From: Sandaracinaceae bacterium
GTDB taxonomy: Bacteria; Myxococcota_A; Polyangia; Polyangiales; Houyiibacteriaceae
DNA length: 64,000 bases
Direction: 5' to 3'
NCBI GenBank assembly: GCA_016706685.1
Contig: JADJJE010000014.1
Span: forward strand, 282,405-346,404
The position numbers were made by a program, and so were the translations under genes. The notes below the pieces were generated by a model, which had not been told where the DNA came from, searched no databases, and was given only the letters and a program-made list of their open reading frames with translations. Below, piece by piece: positions 23,022 through 31,635 of this stretch; position 1 is the first letter of the stretch; every line of letters begins with the position of its first letter.

Positions 23022-25184
23022 ATGCGCACCTGCCCTCGCTGCCAGGAATCGTTCGGCCCGACCTTCATCGGCTGTAAGCAGGTGGGCTGCCCGATGCGGA
23101 CGCCGATGGACCCCAACCTGGGGAAGACCGTCGGTGGGCGTTACCGCCTGATCTCGCGGCTGGGCAGCGGTGGCATGTCCACGGTCTATCTGGCGCGGCA
23201 CGTGCTCATCGAGCGCCTGGTGGCTGTGAAGACGCTGCGCCGTGACCTGGCGCGCGAGACGGTCCAGCGCGACCGCTTCCTGCGCGAGGCGCGCGCCGTG
23301 AACCGCGTGAACCACGACAACATCGTCGAGATCACGGACTTCGGTGAGACCGACGAGGGCCTCGTCTTCCTGGTCATGGAGTACGTCCCGGGGGACTCGC
23401 TGCTCTCGGCCATGGCGGGTGGTGCCATGCCGGCGGTGGCCGTGCTGGACCTCGCGTTCCAGGTGGGGTCGGCGCTCGCGCGCGCGCATCAGATGGGCGT
23501 CATCCACCGGGATCTCAAGCCCGAGAACATCCTGTTGGTGCCGCGCAAGGGCGCCCTGCCGCACGTGAAGCTGCTGGACTTCGGCATCGCGAAGATCATG
23601 GACGCGCCGTCGCTCACCGGCAGCCAGCAGATCTTCGGTACCCCGGGCTACATCGCGCCCGAGTACATCAAGGGCAACGAGCTGGACGGCCGGGCCGACC
23701 TCTACTCGCTCGGCGTCATCCTGTACGAGATGGCCACGCTCGCGCTGCCGTTCGACTACGAGTACCCGGGCGACCTGCTGGTGAAGCACGTGACCGACTT
23801 GCCGGTGCCGCCACGGCAACGCCGCCCCGAGGTGGACCCGGCGCTCGAGGCGCTGATCCTGCGCTGCCTAGAGAAGGACCCCGACCAGCGCTTCCGGGAC
23901 GCCTACCACTTCGTGGAAGAGGTGACGCGCTGCCGTGAGCGCATCGGCTCCGACGACAGCTGGGGGAGCCTCGGCAGCACTCAGTCTGCCCCGCTACCAC
24001 TGCCTGCTTCGCCTTCACCTGTCGCCCCCGCAGAGCGCGACGACGTCAACACGGCGCTGAGCGACCGGCCTCCACGGCGCGGGGCGGCGCCTCGCTTCCT
24101 CGACGCCACCGTCATCGAAGGCGGCACGGGCATTCCCTCTCGGTCCCCCGCGGAGCCCACACAGAGCACATCCCCAGCGGGTCCCGCCCCCGCTGCTGCG
24201 GTCACCAAGCCGTCGGCCACTGACGACGTGCTCCCCGCGCCGGCCTTGCGTGGCAGCGCCCCCTTCCTCAAGACGCTGCTCGGACCGGCTTCTGCGCCTC
24301 CCGCCGCCATGCCTGCGCCCGCTGCCGAGGCGCCTGCGATTCCGCTCGAGGACTTCCTCGACCGCACCGTGGCGTTCGACACGCGCGACGACACCGAGGT
24401 GGAGCGGGTGTCCATCCACGACCAGCCCGTGCGTCCGGTGACCAGCACCTACGAGCGTCCGGTCATCCCGTCCGAGCCGAACGACGTGGCGTTGTCCATC
24501 GAGATCGAGCTACCGCCCGGCGTCGAGGTGCCGCGTACGGCCGACAGCGTGGAAGACATCGGCCTCTTGGGGACCCGGCGCTGGCGCGACCGCTACACAG
24601 CGCTTTCCCACGCGGTCGAGGAGATCGGCGTCACTCAGCGCGTGCCGGTGGGAATTGCGGAGTGCCTCGCGCACTCGCAGGCGGTGCTGCAGGACATCAC
24701 GCAGCGCGTCGAAGGAGCCGAAGGTCGTCAGCAGCAGATGGAAGAGCTGAGCGACCGCGCTCGCCGAGTGCGCTCGGACTTCGGGGCCCAGCAGGACCGC
24801 GTCGCCCAGGAGTTCTCGGCGGCTCGCGGAAAGCTGGCCAGCATCCAGACCCACTTCGCGGCGCTGGCCGACGAGCACGAGCGGGCGGCCGAGGCCGAAA
24901 ATCGTGGCGCTGGGAAGCCCGGTCGCGCCCTCGGGCTGCGCCACGCCATCCGGGACGTGGAAGACGAGCTGGGCGTCGAACAGCGCCTCTGCAAGACGCT
25001 CGAAGCCGAGCTGCGCGGCGTCCACGGCGAGATGGAGGCCTGGAGCGAGGCTCACGAGGCCGAGCTGGCGGTGTTGGCCGAGATCAGCACCAAAGAGCTG
25101 CTGCAGTTGGAGGAGCTCATCGAGCGGCTGCGCGGCCCGCTCGACCGGGTGGAGGCCTTCGTGCGTAGCGTCTGGGGGACATGA
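23022..25184 (+). CDS. Ser/Thr protein kinase with N-terminal Cys cluster and C-terminal coiled coil
   Basis: Predicted 720 aa with no clear membrane segment. Residues 4-23 hold CPRC-x10-C-x4-C, a likely zinc-ribbon-type knuckle. The kinase domain (about 41-305) has GSGGMSTV, Lys70 in AVKTL, HRDLKPEN with Asp164, DFG 186-188 and GTPGYIAPE. A 250-residue Pro/Ala-rich, probably disordered linker follows. The last 160 residues are heptad-rich (QQQMEELSDRARRVRSD, EHERAAEAENRG, LLQLEELIERLRGPL), predicting a coiled coil for oligomerisation or scaffolding. A cytoplasmic signalling kinase is inferred. The next gene, 70 bp on, encodes a TPR/PEGA membrane protein. Confidence 0.9.
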   Translation: MRTCPRCQESFGPTFIGCKQVGCPMRTPMDPNLGKTVGGRYRLISRLGSGGMSTVYLARHVLIERLVAVKTLRRDLARETVQRDRFLREARAVNRVNHDNIVEITDFGETDEGLVFLVMEYVPGDSLLSAMAGGAMPAVAVLDLAFQVGSALARAHQMGVIHRDLKPENILLVPRKGALPHVKLLDFGIAKIMDAPSLTGSQQIFGTPGYIAPEYIKGNELDGRADLYSLGVILYEMATLALPFDYEYPGDLLVKHVTDLPVPPRQRRPEVDPALEALILRCLEKDPDQRFRDAYHFVEEVTRCRERIGSDDSWGSLGSTQSAPLPLPASPSPVAPAERDDVNTALSDRPPRRGAAPRFLDATVIEGGTGIPSRSPAEPTQSTSPAGPAPAAAVTKPSATDDVLPAPALRGSAPFLKTLLGPASAPPAAMPAPAAEAPAIPLEDFLDRTVAFDTRDDTEVERVSIHDQPVRPVTSTYERPVIPSEPNDVALSIEIELPPGVEVPRTADSVEDIGLLGTRRWRDRYTALSHAVEEIGVTQRVPVGIAECLAHSQAVLQDITQRVEGAEGRQQQMEELSDRARRVRSDFGAQQDRVAQEFSAARGKLASIQTHFAALADEHERAAEAENRGAGKPGRALGLRHAIRDVEDELGVEQRLCKTLEAELRGVHGEMEAWSEAHEAELAVLAEISTKELLQLEELIERLRGPLDRVEAFVRSVWGT

Positions 25185-25254
25185 CGCCGCTCCACAAAGT
25201 CGCGCGTCGCGGTGCGAGCCCCGGCGATGGCTGCTACCCTCCCCGGGCAATTCT

Positions 25255-26415
25255 ATGACGCCCAATCCGATGTCATCAGGTTTCCGCCGGACGGCCCTCG
25301 ACCCCCACACGAGTATCCGCCTCGTGCTCGCCACGCTGCTGCTGCTGGCGCACTCTGCGGTGGCGGTCGGCAGCGCAGACGCTCAACGCGGCAGGCGCCG
25401 CCCAGCGCCCCCGGCCGAGGTGGTCGAGGTGCCGGGTGAGGCCTCGCAGCGCGCCGCGCAGGCCGCGTTCGCAGCGGGTGAGTTCGCCGAGGCGGAGCGC
25501 CTCTTCGCGCAGTCGTTCACAGAGTCCCAGAATGCCATCGTGCTCATCGGGCTGGCCGACGCGCGCGAGCGACAGGGCAACGCCGCGGGGGCCGTCGAGG
25601 CGCTGACGCGCTACTTGGCGCTGCGCACCGACGCGCCGGACCGTGCCGCCGTCGAGGCGCGCGTGGCCACCCTGCAGGCGCTGCGCGGCGTGGTGCTGGT
25701 GACCGCCGAGCCACCGGGCGAGGTCTGGCTCGACGGCGAGCGCACCGGCTACGTCACGCCCGTGGAGCTGACGCTCGCGCCGGGGCGGCACGGCATCGCG
25801 GTCACGCTGCGTGGCGAGATCGTGGCCGAGCACGCGGTCGAGGTGCCTTTCGGTGGCCGCACCTCGCTGAGCTTGGTGGAGGGGCGGGTGGCTGAGACAG
25901 AGGCAGCGACCGAGACCGTGGCCGAGACGGAGACCGAAACGGAGGCCGTGGCCGAGACGGAGACTGAGCCCGAAGTCGAGGCCGAGGCGGAGACGGAGAC
26001 CGCAGCGCTGTCCGGGGATGGGGTGCCCATCGACGAGCCCGCGGCCGAAGACGACGACACGCCCGCCAGCAGTTACCAGCCGCGTCGCGCAGCCGGCATC
26101 AGCGCAGGCATCGCTGCGGGCACCCTGGTGATGGGGACCGTGCTGGGCTTCATGGCGCTCACGGAGCAGTCGGACTTCGACGCGCGGCCCTCTGACGCTG
26201 CTGCAGACCGCGGTGAGCGCCTCTCGCTCTTCTCCGACGTCATGTTCGGGGTGGCTGGCATCGCAGCCGTGACCTCCATCGTCCTCTACGTCACCGACCG
26301 CCGCGCTGCCCGGCGCGCCGAGGAAGCCGCCGAGGAAGACGCCACCGCCCGCCTGCGCCTCGTGCCCCTCGCCAGCCGCCGCGGGGCAGGCCTCGGCGCA
26401 TCACTCCAGTTCTAG
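25255..26415 (+). CDS. TPR/PEGA-type membrane protein with Glu-Thr-rich repeats
   Basis: Predicted 386 aa from the ATG at 25255. An N-terminal signal or anchor (about 21-40) is followed by TPR-like helices (64-140, QAAFAAGEFAEAERLFAQSF and LADARERQGNAAGAVEALTRY) and a PEGA-like beta domain (146-208, AEPPGEVWLDGERTGYVTP). Next is an acidic low-complexity stretch (213-249) of ETE/AETE units, then two hydrophobic segments (279-302 and 326-347). PEGA domains bind envelope surfaces. The layout is common next to kinases in myxobacteria and recurs here at 46764. The GAGACC/GAGACG hexamers coding the Glu-Thr stretch match those of the 6.1-6.5 kb repeat. Confidence 0.82.
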   Translation: MTPNPMSSGFRRTALDPHTSIRLVLATLLLLAHSAVAVGSADAQRGRRRPAPPAEVVEVPGEASQRAAQAAFAAGEFAEAERLFAQSFTESQNAIVLIGLADARERQGNAAGAVEALTRYLALRTDAPDRAAVEARVATLQALRGVVLVTAEPPGEVWLDGERTGYVTPVELTLAPGRHGIAVTLRGEIVAEHAVEVPFGGRTSLSLVEGRVAETEAATETVAETETETEAVAETETEPEVEAEAETETAALSGDGVPIDEPAAEDDDTPASSYQPRRAAGISAGIAAGTLVMGTVLGFMALTEQSDFDARPSDAAADRGERLSLFSDVMFGVAGIAAVTSIVLYVTDRRAARRAEEAAEEDATARLRLVPLASRRGAGLGASLQF

Positions 26416-26428
26416 GGGGACGCTCACC

Positions 26429-26713
26429 ATGCTTCGCACCTTCCTCACGCTCGGCCGTCTGCTCGCGCTCGTCAGCGCCCTCTTCATTCCGGCATGCCAG
26501 CTGGTGGTCGACTTCGACCGCGATCTCATCGTTCCAGACGCGGGCAGTGACGCCGGCGCAGCCGATGGTGCCACCAGCGACATGTCCACCGACGCCGACG
26601 CCGGCGCAGACGCCGCCTCGGACGACCTCGGCCCCGAAGACGCAGGCTTCGATGCCGGCTCGGACCTGGGGACCGACCAGGGCGACGACGCAGGCACGGG
26701 CGATGCGGGCTGA
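26429..26713 (+). CDS. Small Asp/Ala/Gly-rich lipoprotein
   Basis: Predicted 94 aa. The signal peptide ends in the lipobox IPAC, followed by a mature part dominated by Asp, Ala and Gly (DAGSDAGAADGATSD-like units) that is acidic and surely disordered. No family is recognised. It begins 13 bp after the TPR/PEGA gene and ends 15 bp before the beta-propeller gene, so the three are probably one operon. The tail may be the linker of a surface lipoprotein that has lost or never had a folded domain. Confidence 0.65.
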   Translation: MLRTFLTLGRLLALVSALFIPACQLVVDFDRDLIVPDAGSDAGAADGATSDMSTDADAGADAASDDLGPEDAGFDAGSDLGTDQGDDAGTGDAG

Positions 26714-26728
26714 AGCGACGCCGCTTGC

Positions 26729-28147
26729 GTGCGCCGGCTGGGACGCGCGCGCGTGAGTGGCCGCAAGCAGACGCTGCTGCTCGCCGCGATGTGGGCCGGC
26801 GCGCTGATCAGCGTTGGGGCGCTCACCGCTGCGCGCATGCGCGGCGGCGGGGACAGCGGCGTCGGCCCCGAGCCCATCGTGACGGGCCTCTCGGCTGCCA
26901 CGTCGGACGGCGGGGTCGCGCTGCCCGCCTTGCGAGAGCCGCGTGGCGGCCGAGCCCCGTTCCGCTCGTATCGAGGGGACGCGCGTCACACCGGCCGCAC
27001 GGCCATCGTGGGCCCGCGCGAGCCGCGGCTGCGCTTCGCTTTCGCAACGGGCGGGATGATCAAGGGGCAGGTGGTGGTCGACGAGGCCGGGCGGCTCTGG
27101 TTCGGGACGCTGGGTGCCCTTGGTGTTGGGCTGAACGCGCCACCCGAGCCCGGCGAGCTCATCGCGCTGAGCCGTGCCGGCGACGTGCTGCTGCGTCGCC
27201 CGCTGGGTGCCGACGTCTACAGCACGCCGCTGGTCACCAACGACCGCGTCTACGTGGGCTCCGACGCCGACCGCTTCTTCTCGTTCACGTTCGCGGGGGA
27301 GCGGCGCTTCGAACTCGAGACCGGGGATGACGCGGACACCGGCGCCACGCTCGGCGCTGATGATGCGCTCTACTTCGCTTCAGGGCGCTGGCTCTGGGCC
27401 ACCGAGCGCTCGGGCACGGCGCGCTTCCGCTTCGAGGCGCAGGGCAAGATCTACACCTCGCCCGCCATCGCGCCCGACGGCACCATCTACATCGGCTCGC
27501 AGGACGACTATCTCTATGCCCTGTCTCCCACCGGAGAGCTGCGGTGGCGTCATCGCGCGGGCGACGACATCGACTCGAGCCCCGTGGTGGGGGACGACGG
27601 GGCCATCTACTTCGGGTCCGACGACCGACGCGTGCACGCCCTCGAGCCGGACGGCAGCGAGCGCTTCTCGGTGGACGTGGGCGGCTACGTGCGGGCACCC
27701 GTCGCCCTCACGCACGACGGAGGCATCGTGGTGGCCGTGATGGGCCCCCGGCCGCGCGTCGTGTCGTTGGATGCCGTTAGCGGTGAGGTGCGCTTCTCGT
27801 TCAACCTGCCGCTCACCGACTCGCCCGAGATGGGCGCGCTCTCCGGGCCGCTGGTCGACGGGGAGGGCTCCATCTACTTCGGCGCGCACGACGACTTCAT
27901 CTATTCGCTGAGTCGCACGGGTGGCCTGCGCTGGGCGTTCCGTGTGGAGGGTGACGTGGACGCGCCGCCCATGCTGGATGCCGACGGAGCGCTCTATGTG
28001 GGCTGCGACGACGGTCGCCTCTACGCCCTCGAGGGAGACGGTCCGGCGCCCGCGGCCGACGCCGGGGTCGCTGCCGCGGCGAGCGCCGACGCAGGTCCGG
28101 TTGACGCTGCGTCCGTCGAGGCCGAAGGACGCGATCAGGGGCGCTGA
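26729..28147 (+). CDS. PQQ-like beta-propeller protein, membrane-anchored
   Basis: Predicted 472 aa from the GTG at 26729; a GTG at 26753 gives a neater N-terminal anchor and is equally possible. A single hydrophobic segment near residues 14-34 is followed by seven or more repeats of about 40 residues. These carry motifs such as SPAIAPDGTIYIGSQDDYLYALSPTG, SPVVGDDGAIYFGSDDRRVHAL and PPMLDADGALYVGCDDGRLYALEGDG. This is the PQQ-like/BamB-type propeller pattern. The quinoprotein catalytic residues are not apparent, so a scaffold or binding role is more likely than PQQ enzymology. The Ala/Asp-rich C-terminus is disordered. It closes the kinase-TPR-lipoprotein cluster. Confidence 0.82.
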   Translation: MRRLGRARVSGRKQTLLLAAMWAGALISVGALTAARMRGGGDSGVGPEPIVTGLSAATSDGGVALPALREPRGGRAPFRSYRGDARHTGRTAIVGPREPRLRFAFATGGMIKGQVVVDEAGRLWFGTLGALGVGLNAPPEPGELIALSRAGDVLLRRPLGADVYSTPLVTNDRVYVGSDADRFFSFTFAGERRFELETGDDADTGATLGADDALYFASGRWLWATERSGTARFRFEAQGKIYTSPAIAPDGTIYIGSQDDYLYALSPTGELRWRHRAGDDIDSSPVVGDDGAIYFGSDDRRVHALEPDGSERFSVDVGGYVRAPVALTHDGGIVVAVMGPRPRVVSLDAVSGEVRFSFNLPLTDSPEMGALSGPLVDGEGSIYFGAHDDFIYSLSRTGGLRWAFRVEGDVDAPPMLDADGALYVGCDDGRLYALEGDGPAPAADAGVAAAASADAGPVDAASVEAEGRDQGR

Positions 28148-28176
28148 GTCCGCTCTGGAGCGCCCACCTGGCGCCC

Positions 28177-29739
28177 CTACTTCTTCTTTGCCCCGAACAG
28201 CTTCGACAGGACGGACGCGGGCTTCTCTTCTGCCGCTGGGCCGCTGGTCTGACCACGCATGCGGGCGAGGCGCAGCTCACGGGCGGCGTCCACGTGCTTG
28301 GGGTTGAGCTCCACGATGCGCTCGAAGTGCTTCACCGCGTTGGGGGTGTCCCCAACGCGCTTGTACAGGAAGGCGAGCGTCAGCAGCGCCTGCTCGTGCT
28401 TGTCGTTCTGCGCCAGTGCCCGCTGTGCGAGCTGGATGATGACCTCTCGCGGCGACTCGGTGTCCCGCTGCAGCAGCACCCAAGCCTTCATCGCCGGGTA
28501 GTCCGGCTCGTCGGGCGAGAGGTCCATGCTCTTGTCCAACAACGCGATGGCCTGGGCCCACTCCTTGCGGCGCACCAGCACCTCGGCCTTCTCGAACTCG
28601 AGCGCGGCCGTGAGAATGGCAGCCAGCTTTCGATCGGCCGCGGGTGACCCGCCCCCACCCTGCACCGCCTTGAAGTGAGCCTTTCGCTTCTCGGGATCCA
28701 ACAGGGTGTTCTTGGCCTCGGTCAGGTGCCGGAAGATGGTGTCCACGTACTGCCGCAGCGGCGCCAGCTCCGCCGGCAGGCGGTCGGGGTGGAAGCGCTT
28801 GATGCGGTCCACGTATCCGTCGCTGATCGCGTCATCGAGCACGGTGTTGTCCACCCCCAGCATCTGGAAGTAGTTCTCGGTGTCGATGGCTGCGAACCGG
28901 CTCTGCACATCGCGCCACAGAGTCTCGTGGGCGCTGGACAACCCGGCGGGCGGGTTGGGCGGGCCAGCGGGCCCACTCACCATGCTGGTCCGCGCGGGCG
29001 CCGCCTCGGCCGGCGCAGGGGCGCCTGGGGGCGGCATGCTGTCCAGCGAGGGCATGTCCGAAAAACGCGCGCCCGCCGGGCGGCTCGTCTGCGACGGCGG
29101 CGCGAAGCTGGGCAACGCAGACGAGGAGCTGAGCTCTCCGGTGTAGTCGTCCTGGCGCACGGGGGCGGGCGCCAGGCAGCGCGTGATGGCCAGCAGGTAG
29201 AGCGTGCGCGTGGCGACGCGTGGGTCCCCCGACATCTGGACCCAGTCCGAGATGGAGTGCTGGCTGGCCTGCACCAGCTCCACGACGGCCTGCTCCTTGG
29301 GGATGAGACCGAGCGCGTTGATGTCGATGGTGCGCACCAGGCGATAGGCGGGCTCGCGCAGCCGCCCGAGCACGCTCTCCATCACATCACGGCGCGCGCC
29401 GCCTCGTGCGGCCGCCGCGATCAAGGCGTAGACGTGATCGCTGGTGAACAGCACGCCCTCCATGCCCGTGACCAAGTCTTGGTCGTAGAACGCGAAAGGC
29501 GCGTTGGTGCGATGGAAGAGTGCGAGCATGCCCCGCGACAGGTCGGTGGCGGGCTCCACCAGCCGGCCGGCGATGATGTGGCCACGACGAAAAAGCAGGC
29601 GATCCTGTCCTGCCTGACCCTCGTCGTCCGGCCAGACCACGAGGGTTCCGGAGAACTCCCGATCGAAGATCGAGAGCATGACGTGGGCGAGGGGCTTCTG
29701 CGACAGGTCGCCTTGGGCGATGGGAGTGGGTGCGGTCAC
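28177..29739 (-). CDS. DUF4388-J domain-TPR protein
   Basis: Predicted 520 aa. Residues 1 to about 130 match the DUF4388 pattern (GDLSQKPLAHVMLSIFDREFSG at the start). A Pro-rich linker (205-265) leads to a DnaJ-like J domain (about 288-355) with YFQMLGVD and the essential HPD at 317-319. TPR-like helices follow (365-495, including ALLTLAFLYKRVGDTPNAVKHFERIVELNP). The C-terminus SVLSKLFGAKKK is short, basic and amphipathic. An intact HPD suggests it stimulates an Hsp70 partner while the TPRs hold a client; the role of DUF4388 is unknown. It is 3 nt from the hydrolase gene upstream. Confidence 0.85.
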   Translation of the reverse strand: MTAPTPIAQGDLSQKPLAHVMLSIFDREFSGTLVVWPDDEGQAGQDRLLFRRGHIIAGRLVEPATDLSRGMLALFHRTNAPFAFYDQDLVTGMEGVLFTSDHVYALIAAAARGGARRDVMESVLGRLREPAYRLVRTIDINALGLIPKEQAVVELVQASQHSISDWVQMSGDPRVATRTLYLLAITRCLAPAPVRQDDYTGELSSSSALPSFAPPSQTSRPAGARFSDMPSLDSMPPPGAPAPAEAAPARTSMVSGPAGPPNPPAGLSSAHETLWRDVQSRFAAIDTENYFQMLGVDNTVLDDAISDGYVDRIKRFHPDRLPAELAPLRQYVDTIFRHLTEAKNTLLDPEKRKAHFKAVQGGGGSPAADRKLAAILTAALEFEKAEVLVRRKEWAQAIALLDKSMDLSPDEPDYPAMKAWVLLQRDTESPREVIIQLAQRALAQNDKHEQALLTLAFLYKRVGDTPNAVKHFERIVELNPKHVDAARELRLARMRGQTSGPAAEEKPASVLSKLFGAKKK

Positions 29740-29742
29740 GGT

Positions 29743-30408
29743 CTAGTCCAGCGTAGCTCGGCCGAGCTCGAAGAAGCGCTGCGCCTCGGCGGCCACGCGC
29801 GCCTCGTGATCCGAGAGGGCGTGGTCGGCGGGCAGCTCGATCAGCTCGACCTGCGGTGCCTCGTGAGCATAGCGGCGAGAGCTGTCGATGGGGATGACGT
29901 CATCGTTCACGCCATGCAGGATGACCGTGGGCATGGAGACGATGGGGCGCTGCGGGAGCTCGCACGCCTCCAGCAGGAACTTCGCGTGAACCGGCACCTG
30001 AGCGCCGTCTGCGTTCGGGAAGAGGGCGTCTCCGTCGGCCAGCCAGCGCTCGATGCCCGCTTCGCCGAGCCGCTCGCGCCAGCGCTGCCCGAAGTCGAAG
30101 GCGGGCGCGATGAGCACCATGCGGTCCACCAGGGCGGGGTGCTCGGCTGCGAACAGGGTGGCCAGCCAGCCCCCCAAGCTGGACCCGATGAGACGCACCC
30201 GCGGTCCGCTCGGGTCCCGACCCAGCAACGACTCGAGCTCGTGCAGGATGGCCACGGGGCTCAGCCGCGAGAACGAAGGGCGGTTGAGGTCCGGCACCAG
30301 CAGCTCGATGCCGAAGCCCGAGAACATGCGCTCGAGGTGCTGCCCCTTCTTCGATGAAGGGCTGGACCCGAACCCGTGCAGATAGGCGTAGCGGTAGTGG
30401 TAGGACAC
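29743..30408 (-). CDS. YqiA-like alpha/beta hydrolase (esterase)
   Basis: Predicted 221 aa from the GTG at 30408 (MSYHYRYAYLHGFGSSPSSKKG). Longer starts run into the repeat element at 30499 and are unlikely. The oxyanion-hole HGFGSS, nucleophile elbow GSSLGGW, the acid region in LHGVNDDVIP and the final His in ADHALSDHEAR form the triad pattern of UPF0227/YqiA esterases. It probably hydrolyses short-chain esters in the cytoplasm. It is cotranscribed with the DUF4388 gene, 3 nt apart, and divergent from the membrane protein at 30617. Confidence 0.82.
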   Translation of the reverse strand: MSYHYRYAYLHGFGSSPSSKKGQHLERMFSGFGIELLVPDLNRPSFSRLSPVAILHELESLLGRDPSGPRVRLIGSSLGGWLATLFAAEHPALVDRMVLIAPAFDFGQRWRERLGEAGIERWLADGDALFPNADGAQVPVHAKFLLEACELPQRPIVSMPTVILHGVNDDVIPIDSSRRYAHEAPQVELIELPADHALSDHEARVAAEAQRFFELGRATLD

Positions 30409-30498
30409 GGCGTCAAGAGAGAGCTGGGCCCGATGATGACACGAAGGGTGGGCGCTGAACCAGCGCGCTCTGGTGGTTGGGGTCGGTTCGAAGGGGGC

Positions 30499-30597
30499 TG
30501 TGATCGATCGGAGGGCGAGGGGCATCCTGGTCTGCGGGATCGGTCGCGCAGGCGCTCCCTCTGGTACCCCGCTGGATTTGGCACTGCGCTTCGCGTG
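30499..30597 (+). repeat. Structured repeat, copy 1 (half element)
   Basis: Starting GTGATCGATCGGAGGGCGAG, this copy is close to 90% identical to the complement of copy 2 (31636-31777) through GGTACCCCGCTGG and the GGCACT core, then stops. The second long arm is missing, so it is a truncated copy. It lies in plus orientation between divergent genes. From its GTG at 30499 the reading frame runs without a stop into the membrane protein starting at 30617. Confidence 0.8.
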
Positions 30598-30616
30598 CAT
30601 GCTATCTGGGAACGTG

Positions 30617-31492
30617 ATGACCGAGGAGAGTTCGGCGACCCATGAAGCCGCGGCCTGGCCCCCACCCAGCCGTTCGGCTTGGGACGTGGCCGAGCTCGCG
30701 CTCCTGCAGCTGGGCCTTCTGCTCCTCGCGGTCTACTTCTCGCTGGGCGTCGTCACGATCCGGGCCTATTCGTGGCCACTCCTAGTGGGACCCGGCCCGT
30801 TCTTTCCGCTGTTCTGCCTCTACTTGGCAACGCAGCTGCAGCGCCGCGCCCGCCACCTCTACGGCTTGGTCCGGTTCGCCACCGTCTACAGCGTCCCGTA
30901 CGCCACGATCGCTCTGATCCACGGCCACCTGTCTACCGACATGCCGCTCCATGTGGGCGACCTACCCCCGATCCTCCTCGCGCTCACGCTGATGCTCCGG
31001 CTGCGGGCTTGGCGCCGGTTGTTCGATACCGCCCCAGACGGCGGCCTCGACGAGCGCCTCGCGTTGCTCATTGAACTCTTCCTCGGAGTCGGGGCGTGCT
31101 CGGTCGTGTTGACGGGCTTGTCTCACCTGGACGCGGCTCTGCATTGGGCTCGGTCCTTTCCTACGCGTAGGCCAGACGAGTTTTTCCCCGCTGCTGTCTA
31201 CATGGTCTTCCTCCTCCGCCTGCTCCTCGCGCCTGCGCTCGTCGCGACCATCATCGGCGGTGGTCTCTACCGAAGCGGAGGCGCAAACGGCTGGGTGAGA
31301 GCCGCCGTGGCATTCGTCGTCGTGATGTCCACCGTCCACGGGTTGATGCAGTGGTTCTTCGCCAAAGACCTCTGGTCGCGTCTGTCCGCAGCGACCTGGA
31401 CCGTCGTGCTGCTGGGCTTCGCCGGATGGGTGCTTCATTGGCACCGCGCTCACCGTCCCGCCCCGCTCCCCGGGGCACCAACCGCCTTCTGA
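30617..31492 (+). CDS. Polytopic membrane protein of unknown function
   Basis: Predicted 291 aa from the ATG at 30617 (MTEESSATHEAAAW). Hydropathy suggests six to seven membrane segments: AELALLQLGLLLLAVYFSLGVV, WPLLVGPGPFFPLFCLYLATQ, a central pair, LLIELFLGVGACSVVLTGL, and two to three near the C-terminus (AAVAFVVVMSTVHGLMQWFF, TWTVVLLGFAGWVLHW). No family is recognised. An upstream GTG at 30499 inside repeat copy 1 is in frame and would add 39 residues encoded by the repeat. The gene is bracketed by repeat copies 1 and 2 in opposite orientation, which hints at insertion as a cassette. Confidence 0.7.
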   Translation: MTEESSATHEAAAWPPPSRSAWDVAELALLQLGLLLLAVYFSLGVVTIRAYSWPLLVGPGPFFPLFCLYLATQLQRRARHLYGLVRFATVYSVPYATIALIHGHLSTDMPLHVGDLPPILLALTLMLRLRAWRRLFDTAPDGGLDERLALLIELFLGVGACSVVLTGLSHLDAALHWARSFPTRRPDEFFPAAVYMVFLLRLLLAPALVATIIGGGLYRSGGANGWVRAAVAFVVVMSTVHGLMQWFFAKDLWSRLSAATWTVVLLGFAGWVLHWHRAHRPAPLPGAPTAF

Positions 31493-31635
31493 GCCATCCG
31501 GCGAGCCACCACACGCGCTCTGTGAGTCGGGCCAACGCGCGCCAACCCGCGCACGGTCGGAGCCAGGCGCGCCCCCGTCACGCGCTCAAACCTCCAGACA
31601 CCACCCGCCCGGAACCACCGCCGAGGCGCCACCGT

